Below, one piece after another: positions 56,101 to 64,000 of a stretch of 64,000 nucleotides of DNA; the first letter of the stretch is position 1; every line of letters begins with the position of its first letter. This stretch comes from Fodinibacter sp963763015 (lineage in GTDB: Bacteria; Actinomycetota; Actinomycetes; Actinomycetales; Dermatophilaceae): assembly GCA_963763015.1 (NCBI GenBank), contig CAVXML010000009.1:310001-374000 (forward strand), written 5' to 3'. Below the pieces are notes generated by a model. The model made no database searches. It worked only from the letters and a program-made list of their open reading frames with translations, and was not told the origin of the DNA. A program made the translations under genes and the position numbers.

Positions 56101-57428
56101 GCGTTCGAGCACGAGTACGGGCGGATGAGCGGCTTCCTGGGGGTGGAGACACCCAACGCCCAGGCGGGCCTGCAGAACATGATCCTGTACCCGTACACCT
56201 ATCCGCCCACCGAGGTCCTCGACGGCATCGAGCTGCCGCCGGGAATGGAGGCCACGCCGATCGCCACGCCGGCAGACGGCACGCAGATCTGGAAGTTCAC
56301 GCACAACGGGGTGGACACGCACCCCATCCACTTCCACCTCTACGACGTCCAGCTGCTCAACCGGGTCGGCTGGGACGGCATCGTCCGCAAGCCCGATGCC
56401 ACCGAGCTCGGGCTGGAAGGACACGGTGCGCATCAGCCCGCTGGAGGACACGATCGTCGCCGTGCGGCCGATCATCCCACCGATCCCCGAGGCAGTGGGG
56501 CGGGCTGCCGAACAGCGTCCGGCTGCTCGACCCGTCGATGCCGGCCGGCGCCTATGCTCGCCAACACGACGCAGCAGGAGGCGGCAGGGTCTGCCGCTCT
56601 TCGCCTTCAACCCTGACGGCGAGCCGATCGACGTGATGAACCACTACGTCAACTTCGGCTGGGAGTACGTACTCCACTGCCACATCCTCAGCCACGAGGA
56701 GATGGACATGATGCGCACCCAGGCTGTGGCGGTGAACCCGTCGGCACCCACCGGCATCTCGTTCGTGCCGTCAGGATCCGGGAAGAACCGGATCAGACAC
56801 GGTCAGCTGGAGCGACACCTCCAGGAACGAGACCGCCTTCGTCATCGAACGGCGGGTAGCGGGCACGACTGGTCCGTTTGCTCAGATCGCCATGGTGCAG
56901 ACCGAGGACCGCGTCAACCGGACCGCCCCTCCCACCGGCTCGACGACCACGGGGGCGGCCACCGGCTCGGCCTCGTACATCGACCCGATCGGCAACACGA
57001 ACACGGTGTACGAGTACCAGGTGTACGCGATCAACACGGTCGGCGACACATGGGACTACTCCAACCCGGCGTTCAACAACCTCGCCCCGGGAGCGGGCTT
57101 CCCGACGGTCACCGTCGACAGCCGCGAGACCGCGCAGCAAGCGGGCGACCCGGTTGCGGCTCCGACCGCCCTCACCGGCACGCTCACCCTGAAGAGCAAG
57201 AAGACCTCCACGGTGAACCTCAGCTGGACGGACAACTCCGACAACGAGACCGGGTTCCTCATCCAGCGCACCAACAGCGACGGCACCAACGTCGTGAACG
57301 CCACGGTGGGTCCGAACACCACCACGTTCACGCAGTCCGTCACGTCCGGAGTGGCCTACCTCTACCGGGTGCACGCCTTCAGTGCCACCACCCAGTCGAG
57401 CTGGTCCAACACCCTGGCGCTGCCGTGA
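53131..57428 (+). pseudogene. Multicopper oxidase with C-terminal fibronectin III domain, disrupted by many frameshifts
   Basis: Intact, the product would be a secreted oxidase of about 1430 residues. A signal peptide (VKKLTGIAAFAAVALLPMGL) follows a GAGAGGAG ribosome-binding site. All four copper motifs are present: LHLHGG (near 54475), FYHDHAW (54682), HPIHFHL (near 56320) and LHCHILSHEEMDMM (near 56674). A fibronectin III domain (about 56800-57428) is open in one frame. The coding frame changes about 30 times between 53360 and 56797, mostly by single bases. For example, dropping one C near 54070 gives DTTTYPGSDYY, and dropping an A at 54226 gives VAQKDKPV. The copper ligands survive, so sequencing error or recent decay is likely. 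Relatives act on phenols, bilirubin or metals. Confidence 0.85.
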
Positions 57429-57450
57429 GATGCGGTAGTTGACGGGACCG

Positions 57451-57490
57451 AGGAGCCCGGGTGGATGCGAAGGCATCCGCCCGGGCTCCT
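57451..57490 (+). terminator. Strong terminator after the multicopper oxidase gene
   Basis: AGGAGCCCGGGTGGATGC pairs with GCATCCGCCCGGGCTCCT over 18 bp with one G-T pair and a GAAG loop. CCCCC follows rather than a T-run. It lies between the oxidase stop and the transporter gene. Confidence 0.8.
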
Positions 57491-57622
57491 CCCCCGTCCG
57501 ACGTCACCGGCACGACGGCAGCCGCTCCGTGCCATCGGTGGCGTCAGCCGGTGACGAGGGAGCCGGGGCAGGTCTCTACGGCGGGTCTCAGCCCTCGGGT
57601 GCCCAGGTGGGACGATCAGCAC

Positions 57623-59215
57623 GTGACCGACTTCTTCGCCCTCCTCGGCGAGCACTCTCTCCTGCTCCTGGCCCTCCTGCTCGCCCTCGGGGCCGCCGTG
57701 GGGCACGTGCGCATCGCCGGGGTGAACCTGGGCCCGGCCGCGGTGCTCTTCGCGGCGCTGGGCGTCTCGGCGTGGGCGGCCTCGGTGGGGACGGACCTCG
57801 AGATCCCGGAGGTGCTCGGGACGTTCGGGCTGGTCCTCTTCACCTACACGGTGGGCGTGGTGTCGGGGACGCACTTCTTCGCCTCGTTGCGGCGCGGGTG
57901 GCCGACGATGCTCGTCGTCGCCGCCGCCCTCGGCGTCGTCGGCGCGGTGGCTCTCGGACTCGGGCGTGCGCTCGGCATCGACTCGGGAGTCATCGCCGGG
58001 GCCTTCGCGGGAGCCCTGACGAACACTCCCGCGCTCGCGGCGGCATCCGACCGAGCCGCCAGCCCGGACGCGCCGACGATCGGGTACTCGATCACGTACC
58101 TCGGGGGTGTCGTGGTCATGCTCGCCGTCGCCGGCTGGGCACTGCGCAGGCCGGGGGGCGAGGCGCGGCGTGAGGAGATCGGTCACGTGACGATCCGGGT
58201 GGAGGCCCGCGAGCCGATGACGGTCACCGACCTCACGACGGCCAACGGGCGGCGGATCAGCGTCTCTCGGCTCAAGCACGCTCACGCGGCCAACCCCACC
58301 ATCGTCCCCGACGGCGAGGAGGTCATCGGCCACAACGACCTCGTCACCGTGGTCGGGCCGCGCGAGCTGCTGGACGACGTGGCCGGGCAGCTCGGCCACG
58401 TCTCCTCGCACGACATCGTGGCCGACCGCCGAGACCTGGACTACCGGCGGATCACGCTCAGCTCCAAGCCCCTCGTCGGCCACACGATCGGGGAGCTCGA
58501 CCTGGAGCGGAGGTTCGGTGCCACCGTCAGCCGGGTGCGGCGGGGTGACGTGGACCTCGTCGCCCACGAGACCTTCGTTCTCGCGATGGGCGATCGCCTG
58601 CGTGTCACCGCGCCCACCGGGCGGATGGCCGAGGTCAGCGCACACCTCGGTGACAGCGACCGCGGGATGTCCGACATCAACGTCGGTGGTCTGGCGCTCG
58701 GGCTGGCGACGGGGCTGGCACTGGGTCTCGTCCACGTGCCCACCCCGGGCGGCGGCTTCACCGTGGGGGCGGCCGCCGGAACCCTGCTCGTCGGCCTCGT
58801 CTTCGGCCGGCTCGGCCGGGTCGGCCCGGTCATCACCTCGATGTCCCACGGCGCCGCGCAGTCGCTGTCGGCGCTGGGGATGGTCACCTTCCTGGCCTAC
58901 GCCGGGGTGCGGGCCGGCAGGACCATCACGGACGCCCTCGCCTCGGATGCCGGGTGGCGCGTGCTCGTGCTCGGCCTCGTCATCACCGCGCTCGGCGCCC
59001 TGGTGCTGGTGGCCGGCCTGCACGTGCTGCGTCGACTGTCGTGGCTGGAGACGGCGGGCGGGCTCGCCGGCGCCCAGACCCAGCCGGCGATCCTGGCGTA
59101 CGTGAACGAGCGCACCGGGTACGACACCAGGGTCGGCGTCGCGTACGCCCTGGTCTACCCGGTCGCGATGATCGTCAAGATCGTGGTGGCCCAGGTGCTG
59201 GCAGGGCTCCCCTGA
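57623..59215 (+). CDS. YidE/AspT-like transporter with two RCK_C domains
   Basis: A 530-residue membrane protein built as two hydrophobic blocks around a central soluble region. The repeated membrane motif (FTYTVGVVSGTHFFASLRRG and FLAYAGVRAGRTITDALASD) fits the AspT/YidE/YbjL duplication. Two TrkA-C-like domains lie at about 195-275 and 280-350. AspT exchanges aspartate for alanine; YidE-type members have unknown substrates. GTG 57623 gives the typical N-terminus. It follows the oxidase terminator, so it has its own promoter. Confidence 0.85.
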   Translation: MTDFFALLGEHSLLLLALLLALGAAVGHVRIAGVNLGPAAVLFAALGVSAWAASVGTDLEIPEVLGTFGLVLFTYTVGVVSGTHFFASLRRGWPTMLVVAAALGVVGAVALGLGRALGIDSGVIAGAFAGALTNTPALAAASDRAASPDAPTIGYSITYLGGVVVMLAVAGWALRRPGGEARREEIGHVTIRVEAREPMTVTDLTTANGRRISVSRLKHAHAANPTIVPDGEEVIGHNDLVTVVGPRELLDDVAGQLGHVSSHDIVADRRDLDYRRITLSSKPLVGHTIGELDLERRFGATVSRVRRGDVDLVAHETFVLAMGDRLRVTAPTGRMAEVSAHLGDSDRGMSDINVGGLALGLATGLALGLVHVPTPGGGFTVGAAAGTLLVGLVFGRLGRVGPVITSMSHGAAQSLSALGMVTFLAYAGVRAGRTITDALASDAGWRVLVLGLVITALGALVLVAGLHVLRRLSWLETAGGLAGAQTQPAILAYVNERTGYDTRVGVAYALVYPVAMIVKIVVAQVLAGLP

Positions 59216-59219
59216 CGGG

Positions 59220-60032
59220 TCAGAGGGCGGACGCCTCGGTGTCGTCGACGTCGAGCCAGTCGGGGCGGGCCGCGGCCTTGCGCTTGTCGAGCAGCCGACA
59301 CACGAAGTAGGCGGCGAAGTACAGGGCGACGAGCGGCCCGGCGAACACGAACATCGTGAAGGGGTCGGCCGTGGGTGTCGCCACAGCGGCGAAGACGAAG
59401 ATGAGCACGATCGCCACCCGCCACCCGCGGATCAGCCGGCTGGCGGGCATGGCGCCGATGACGTTGAGGGCCACGAGCACCACCGGGAAGAGGAACCCGA
59501 GGCCGAAGACGAGGATGAAGCGGGTGACGAAGGAGAAGTACATCGACACCTGCTGGATGTTCGAGGTCCCCTCCGGGCTGAACCCGTAGAGGATCGCGAG
59601 CGACTTGGGAAGGATCGCGTACCCGAGCCAGCAGCCGAGGAGGAACAGGGGGACGATCGACCCCACGAAGGCCAGCGAGATCCGCTTCTCCTTGCGGGTC
59701 AGGCCGGGGACGACGAAGGCCCACGCCTGGTAGAGCCACACGGGGCTGGACGCCACCACGCCCACGAAGATCGAGAGGCTGATGAGGTTGGAGAGAGCCG
59801 ACGTGGCCTCGCCGAAGTTGAGGCTGATGGTGCTCTGGGGGTTCTCGCGCCGGTACTGGTTGAACGGCTCGGACAGGAAGGCGAACACCTCGTCGTAGAA
59901 GACGCCGGCGACGATCGAGGCGACGAGCACGGCTGCGGCCGCCGTGAAGAGCCGGCGCCGGAACTCCCGGAAGTGCTCCGCCAGCGTCATCCGGCCCTCG
60001 GGGTCGCGAGGGCGCCGGCGCAGTCGGGCCAT
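59220..60032 (-). CDS. tatC: Twin-arginine translocase subunit TatC
   Basis: A 270-residue membrane protein with six hydrophobic segments. MTLAEHFREFRRRLFTAAAA is the signal-binding N-terminus; FVVPGLTRKEKR and ATPTADPFTMFVFAGPLVAL are TatC signatures. With TatA it exports folded proteins carrying twin-arginine signals. The ATG gives MARLRRRPRDPEGRM. tatA lies 31 bases upstream. Confidence 0.96.
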   Translation of the reverse strand: MARLRRRPRDPEGRMTLAEHFREFRRRLFTAAAAVLVASIVAGVFYDEVFAFLSEPFNQYRRENPQSTISLNFGEATSALSNLISLSIFVGVVASSPVWLYQAWAFVVPGLTRKEKRISLAFVGSIVPLFLLGCWLGYAILPKSLAILYGFSPEGTSNIQQVSMYFSFVTRFILVFGLGFLFPVVLVALNVIGAMPASRLIRGWRVAIVLIFVFAAVATPTADPFTMFVFAGPLVALYFAAYFVCRLLDKRKAAARPDWLDVDDTEASAL

Positions 60033-60063
60033 GGGGTCTGGGGTCGGGGGGCTCAGCGAGACG

Positions 60064-60366
60064 TCAGGCGATGGGGCCGGACTGGTTGTCCGTGCGCGGG
60101 GCGTTCTCGCGCACGGCGTTGCCCTCGGTGGTGGGAACCGACCGGTCGACGGCCGACGGCGGCTCGATGGCCTCGCCGGCGACGGTCTCACGGGAGGCCG
60201 TCGACTTGCGGGCCTCGTCGTCCTTCTTCATCTCGTCCACCTCGGACTTGAACACGCGTGCGGAGCGGCCGAGGCTGCGGGCGGCGTCGGGAAGCCGCTT
60301 CCAGCCGAAGATGACGATGAGGAGCACCGCGATGATGATGATCTCGGTTGCGCCGATTCTGCCCAT
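60064..60366 (-). CDS. tatA: Twin-arginine translocase subunit TatA
   Basis: A 100-residue protein with a single membrane helix (residues 6-21, ATEIIIIAVLLIVIFG), the FGWKRLPDAARSLG hinge, an amphipathic helix and a polar tail of about 45 residues. It forms the TatC-dependent pore. GGGGCTGA before the ATG may act as ribosome-binding site. It precedes tatC in one unit. Confidence 0.95.
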   Translation of the reverse strand: MGRIGATEIIIIAVLLIVIFGWKRLPDAARSLGRSARVFKSEVDEMKKDDEARKSTASRETVAGEAIEPPSAVDRSVPTTEGNAVRENAPRTDNQSGPIA

Positions 60367-60400
60367 GGTGTGTCAGCCCCTTCGTGGTGACGTGTCGCCG

Positions 60401-60733
60401 TCAGTGTACGCGGGCCCACGGTGGGAGCCGCTCGCTGCGTCTCGCGCGACGCTCCGCGGCGTGCACCGCGCGCAGGGCCCGACGCTCCGCGCGGACCTCG
60501 CGGGGGTCCCGGACGGCAGCCGGGGGCCCGTCGGCGAGCTCATCCACCCGATCTGCACGTTCTGCGCGGTCGACGCGTTCCTCGAGCTCGGCCACCAAGA
60601 CCCCTGCCCGCTCCACCTCCGCGGCAAGGGCGGCGGTACTCGCCCAGACCCGGCGCGCCAGTATCCCCAGCCACGCCGCACTGCCGGCCAGGAGCACGAC
60701 CCAGACGACCACCCAACCCCACCACGGCAGCAC
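60401..60733 (-). CDS. Small membrane protein with coiled coil
   Basis: A 110-residue protein with one N-terminal membrane segment (VLPWWGWVVVWVVLLAGSAA) and a charged coiled coil (about 35-95). I do not recognise the family. The GTG start follows AGGAG, which lies inside the end of pafC, by 7 bases. It is therefore coupled to pafC, in line with a role at the membrane between pafC and tatA. Confidence 0.7.
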   Translation of the reverse strand: MLPWWGWVVVWVVLLAGSAAWLGILARRVWASTAALAAEVERAGVLVAELEERVDRAERADRVDELADGPPAAVRDPREVRAERRALRAVHAAERRARRSERLPPWARVH

Positions 60734-60737
60734 CGGG

Positions 60738-61730
60738 TCACTCCTGCATGCCGGCGGCGGGGTAGGCCGCGAGGGCCGCGCTGGCTCCGGCAGCGACCTC
60801 CGCGACCACGTGCGGTGGCTCGAGCACCGAGCCGCGCCCCCCGAGGCGCCACACCAGGCGACACAGCCAGGCGGTGTCGGCGGTGCGGACCCGGACGACG
60901 AGCCCACCGCCGTCGGCGGCCGGAACCTCCTCGACAGACTCGACCGGGTAGTAGTCCGCGACCCACGTGGCCCCCGGCAGCAGCCGGAGCGTCACCACGA
61001 GGTCGTCCGGCCCGGGCCGGAAGGTGCCCTCGGACAGGTCACGCTCGCGGGCGTCGGCCGGTGGGGTTCCGTCGACGTCCAGGACCGTGAGCTCCTCCAC
61101 GCGGTCCATCCGGAACATCCGGGTGTCCTCGGCGCGGTGGCACCAGCCCTCGAGGTACCAGCGGCCGTCGAGCCCCACCACCCGCATCGGGTCGACGTCG
61201 CGCTCGGTCGCCTCGTCGCGAGCGGGTACGAGGTAGCGCAGGTGCACCCGACGATGGTCGGTGACGGCACGCCGCGCCCTGGCGAGCAGCTCGGCGGAGG
61301 ACTCGTCGGCCATCTGCGCGCGTACCCGGCTGGCCGGGGCCGCCGCCGCCCCCGCGGCGTCCTCGAGCTTCGCCAGGGCCCGGTCGACCGCGTCGCGCTC
61401 CCCCAGGCCCGCCACCTCGCGCAGGGCTCGCAGCCCCACCATGAGGGTCACGGCCTCGTCGACGCCCAGCCGGAGCGGTCGGGCGATCGTCTCGGCGTTG
61501 CCGACGAACACCCGACCCTCCTCCCAGTCGGCCTCGATGAGCTCGTCGGGCATCTGGCCGTAGCCACAGAGGAACAGCAGGTTGAGGTCGGCCTCGAGCT
61601 GCTCGACGCTCACGCCGAGGTCGTCCGCCGCCTGCTGCAGGTCGATCCCCTGACGGTTGACCAGCCAGGGGACCATCGTGAGCAGCCGCGCCAACCGGTC
61701 GGTCGCGGTCTCCGTCGCGAAGCCGGCCAT
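60738..61730 (-). CDS. pafC: WYL-domain transcriptional regulator PafC
   Basis: A 330-residue regulator. An N-terminal winged helix is followed by the WYL domain: GLDGRWYLEGWCHRAEDTRM with FRMDRV, and a C-terminal WCX domain. PafB and PafC form a heterodimeric activator of the LexA-independent DNA damage response in mycobacteria. Its ATG overlaps the pafB stop (TGATG). Confidence 0.93.
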   Translation of the reverse strand: MAGFATETATDRLARLLTMVPWLVNRQGIDLQQAADDLGVSVEQLEADLNLLFLCGYGQMPDELIEADWEEGRVFVGNAETIARPLRLGVDEAVTLMVGLRALREVAGLGERDAVDRALAKLEDAAGAAAAPASRVRAQMADESSAELLARARRAVTDHRRVHLRYLVPARDEATERDVDPMRVVGLDGRWYLEGWCHRAEDTRMFRMDRVEELTVLDVDGTPPADARERDLSEGTFRPGPDDLVVTLRLLPGATWVADYYPVESVEEVPAADGGGLVVRVRTADTAWLCRLVWRLGGRGSVLEPPHVVAEVAAGASAALAAYPAAGMQE

Positions 61731-62737
61731 CAGCGCGCTCCCCCGTGGGCGGCCAGGACGCCGCGCAGGCGCTCCACGACCCCGATGGACAGCTCGGGCG
61801 GTTGCTCCACGACGACGTCAGGGCCGTAGCCGGCCAGCTCCTCCGCGAACCCGTCCGGGTCCGCGTAGTCGAGGTCGAGCAGGTCCCACGTGGCGTCCAC
61901 CTCGCCGACGCTCCGGGCGCGCCGGCGCAGGCTGTGGCCAGCGCCGCGACGTACTCTCAGCACCGCCGGACTCGGCTGCGTCGAGGGGCCACCGCCGCCC
62001 TCCACCATGAGCCGCGGCTCGTGGTCCGGTGGGACGTCGAAGGAACCGGGGCGACCCGCCACCCTCACGTCACCGACGATGCGCGAGAGGCGGAACACCC
62101 GGGGCGCGCCGCGGTCCACGTCGAACGCGGTGAGGTACCAGTGGCCGTGCCACGAGATCAGCGACCACGGCTGCACGTGCCGCTCGGCCGTCTCGCTCGC
62201 CTCTGGACGCCGGTAGTCGAAGCGCAGTGGCACGCGCCGTACCACGGCATCCTTGACGGCGTCGAACGCCGGCTCGGTCGTGCGCAGCCGCGGCTCGATG
62301 CCGATGAGTGCGTCGACGTCCCGCTCCACCCCCGCCGCCCGCAGCTTGCGCAGCGCCTGGGCGGCGGGTCCGGCGAGGCTGGCCTGCGCCCAGGTCCGGC
62401 TGGCGAGGCCGAGCACGGCGAGCTCGTCGGGCTCGAAGGCGATGTCGGGCAGGGCGTACTCGCGCTGGTGGATGCGGTAGCCCGGCTCGTCCTCGTGGAG
62501 CGGGTCGATGTCCTCGGTGACCAGCGGGATGCCGAGCTCACGCAGCTCGTCCTTGTCGCGCTCGAACATCCTCTCGAAGGCCTCGGTCGACGCTGACTGG
62601 CCGTACTGCGGGACGAGCTGGCGGATCTGCGCCTTGGCCAGGGGCCTGCGGGTGTAGAGGAGGACGAGCACCAGGTTGAGCAGCCGCTCGGTCTTGACCT
62701 GCGCCGCCGTCGGGGCGGCCCTCCCCTCGCTGCTCAC
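61730..62737 (-). CDS. pafB: WYL-domain transcriptional regulator PafB
   Basis: A 335-residue partner of PafC. TERLLNLVLVLLYTRRPLAK and RMFERDKDELRELGIPLVTE mark the winged helix, and SWHGHWYLTAFDVDRGAPRV the WYL domain. It heads the paf-tat operon. The GTG start lies 7 bases after TAGCGT on the minus strand. The proteasome-ligase genes that usually precede it are not visible; a DUF3866 gene lies divergently instead. Confidence 0.93.
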   Translation of the reverse strand: MSSEGRAAPTAAQVKTERLLNLVLVLLYTRRPLAKAQIRQLVPQYGQSASTEAFERMFERDKDELRELGIPLVTEDIDPLHEDEPGYRIHQREYALPDIAFEPDELAVLGLASRTWAQASLAGPAAQALRKLRAAGVERDVDALIGIEPRLRTTEPAFDAVKDAVVRRVPLRFDYRRPEASETAERHVQPWSLISWHGHWYLTAFDVDRGAPRVFRLSRIVGDVRVAGRPGSFDVPPDHEPRLMVEGGGGPSTQPSPAVLRVRRGAGHSLRRRARSVGEVDATWDLLDLDYADPDGFAEELAGYGPDVVVEQPPELSIGVVERLRGVLAAHGGAR

Positions 62738-62744
62738 CCGCCAG

Positions 62745-62750
62745 ACGCTA
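62745..62750 (-). promoter_or_regulatory. -10 box TAGCGT of pafB
   Basis: On the minus strand TAGCGT lies 7 bases before the GTG at 62737. The promoter of the divergent gene lies only 10 bases away, so the two may compete. Confidence 0.5.
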
Positions 62751-62759
62751 CCCGACGGA

Positions 62760-62765
62760 TACGCT
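62760..62765 (+). promoter_or_regulatory. -10 box TACGCT of the DUF3866 gene
   Basis: TACGCT ends 7 bases before the GTG at 62773, which supports the GTG over the ATG at 62776. Confidence 0.45.
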
Positions 62766-62772
62766 GCGGACC

Positions 62773-63873
62773 GTGATGCAGTGGCGAGCCGGACCCGTCG
62801 TCGAGGAGCTCCGCCGCTGGCCCGGTGCCGTGGAGTACCTCGTGGCGCTCGAGGGCGTGGTGGGGGCTCCCGTCCACGCGCTCGCCTACACCGCGATGGT
62901 GGGTGAGCCGCGGGTCGGGGAGCGGGTCCTCCTCAACGCCTCGGCGCTCCTGAGAGGCCTCGGGACCGGCGGCCTGGCCTTCGTGGTGGCCCGCCCGGAC
63001 GCACTTCCGGCAGACCCTCCGGGTGGGCCCGGACACATCGTCAAGGCGCGCTACACGCCGATGCAGCAGATGCTCCTCGCGGTCGACGAGCAGGACAGCC
63101 CGCACCACGGCCTGCTCAGCAACGCCGTGGACCTCGGTGGGATGCCGGTCGTCGTCGCCGACCTGCACTCCGCGCTCCCGGCGGTCGTCGCCGGCGTCCG
63201 GCTGGTCCGTCCCGAGGCACGGGTCGCCTACGTGATGACCGACGGCGGTGCGCTGCCGTCAGCCTTCTCCCGCGCCGTCGCCGGGCTGTCCTCCGCGGGC
63301 TGGCTGTCGGCGACCATCACGGTAGGGCAGTCCTTCGGCGGGGACCACGAGGCGGTGACGACGCACACCGGGCTGCTGGCCGCCCGGCACGTCGTCGGCG
63401 CCGACGTCGCGGTGGTGGTGCAGGGCCCGGGCAACGTCGGCACGGGCACCACGTGGGGGTACTCCGGAGTCGCCTGTGCCGAGGCGCTGCACGCCGCCGA
63501 CGTCCTCGGGGGCCGTGGGGTCGCGTCGTTGCGTGTCTCGGGAGCCGACCGCCGAGAGCGGCACCACGGCATCAGCCACCACAGCCGCACGGCGTACGGG
63601 CAGGCCCTGCTGACCCCGGCCGACGTGCCCGTGACGGGTTTCGGCGACGCCGTCCTGGACTCCGTCGTCCGAGCCCAGCTGACCGACCTCGTGGCCCGAG
63701 CCCGCGCCGACCTCAGGCCGGTCGAGATCTCCCCGGAGGGCCTGCTCGACGCGCTCGGCGACTCGCCGGTGACGCTCTCGACCATGGGCCGGGGACTGGA
63801 GGAGGACCCGTCACCGTTCCTCGCGGCGGCGGCCGCCGGACGTCACGCCGCGTTGCTCAGTGGACGTCCATGA
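62773..63873 (+). CDS. DUF3866 family protein
   Basis: A 366-residue soluble protein. Family stretches are RYTPMQQMLLAVDEQDSPHH, VGQSFGGDHEAVTTHTGLLA and GADVAVVVQGPGNVGTGTTW. The alternating glycine-rich loops hint at nucleotide or sugar binding, but no activity is known. The GTG start is chosen from the leaderless promoter spacing. It converges with the FKBP gene, overlapping it by 17 bases. Confidence 0.85.
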   Translation: MMQWRAGPVVEELRRWPGAVEYLVALEGVVGAPVHALAYTAMVGEPRVGERVLLNASALLRGLGTGGLAFVVARPDALPADPPGGPGHIVKARYTPMQQMLLAVDEQDSPHHGLLSNAVDLGGMPVVVADLHSALPAVVAGVRLVRPEARVAYVMTDGGALPSAFSRAVAGLSSAGWLSATITVGQSFGGDHEAVTTHTGLLAARHVVGADVAVVVQGPGNVGTGTTWGYSGVACAEALHAADVLGGRGVASLRVSGADRRERHHGISHHSRTAYGQALLTPADVPVTGFGDAVLDSVVRAQLTDLVARARADLRPVEISPEGLLDALGDSPVTLSTMGRGLEEDPSPFLAAAAAGRHAALLSGRP

Positions 63874-64000
63874 GGTCGACGACGAAGACGAGCGTCTCTC
63901 CTGGAGCGATCGCTCCGCCGGCACCGCGGTCGCCGTAGGCGAGGTGCGGCGGGATCGTGAGGCGACGGCGCCCGCCGACGCGCATGCCGGCGATACCGGC
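63857..64000 (-). CDS. FKBP-type peptidyl-prolyl cis-trans isomerase (partial)
   Basis: The last 47 residues of an FKBP are visible and the rest lies beyond the window. GIAGMRVGGRRRLTIPPHLA then YGDRGAGGAIAPGETLVF fits the canonical C-terminal half of FKBP, and the chain ends VVDLMDVH. FKBP isomerases assist protein folding. It overlaps the end of the DUF3866 gene. Confidence 0.9.
   Translation of the reverse strand, partial: AGIAGMRVGGRRRLTIPPHLAYGDRGAGGAIAPGETLVFVVDLMDVH

Noticed and set aside
53131..57428. Programmed frameshifting as an explanation for the oxidase frame changes.
   Set aside because: About 30 shifts in both directions with no shared slippery motif cannot be a programmed mechanism.

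Overview
The window is high-GC actinobacterial chromosome. The gene set (RbpA, GarA/FHA, FtsR, PafBC, HelY, polyprenol-phosphate mannose synthase, Sbp with paired DUF881 proteins) points to Actinomycetota, most likely a Micrococcales lineage such as Intrasporangiaceae/Dermatophilaceae; the family-level placement is inference. No plasmid, phage structural gene, insertion sequence or CRISPR array is visible.

Layout. 1-240: the end of an integrated element, with a possible integrase tail, short repeats and the 3' part of tRNA-Pro(GGG) as attachment core. 367-6738: lineage-specific genes (unknown protein, asparagine-synthase-like protein, sigma-like membrane protein, MFS transporter fused to a cNMP-binding domain). 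6769-13580: a C-S lyase, then the conserved actinobacterial block CDP-alcohol phosphatidyltransferase, DUF881, sbp, DUF881, gcvH, garA, ftsR, bifunctional nuclease, MerR, in the same order as Rv1822-Rv1830 of Mycobacterium tuberculosis. 13674-16725: glycine riboswitch and gcvP. 16731-20983: sbcDC. 21077-29106: mixed metabolic and housekeeping genes. 29186-29213: a dif-like XerCD site. Upstream of it 20 of 26 genes read rightwards and downstream 21 of 33 read leftwards, as expected where replication forks converge, so the window probably spans the replication terminus.

29365-37782: DUF3105/DUF305 pair, short SSB, secreted VanY-like peptidase, Atg22-like transporter, rbpA behind a SigR/SigH-type promoter, and the overlapping lnt-ppm-fxsA operon. 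37797-46075: lysine degradation genes of the aminomutase pathway (kal, kamE, kamD, kdd, kamA) with an amidohydrolase and a nearby Lrp/AsnC regulator; kce is not in the window. 47138-52317: 5'-3' exonuclease, small unknown protein, helY and a frameshifted diacylglycerol kinase gene. 52357-59215: an accessory block (winged-helix regulator, multicopper oxidase gene broken by about 30 one-base frame changes, YidE/AspT-like transporter) separates helY from tatC-tatA-pafC-pafB, which are close together in relatives. The window ends in DUF3866 and a partial FKBP isomerase.

A window-wide feature is the promoter layout: at least 18 transcription units have a TANNNT -10 box ending 5-7 bases before the start codon, which predicts widespread leaderless mRNAs. 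It also helped choose start codons.
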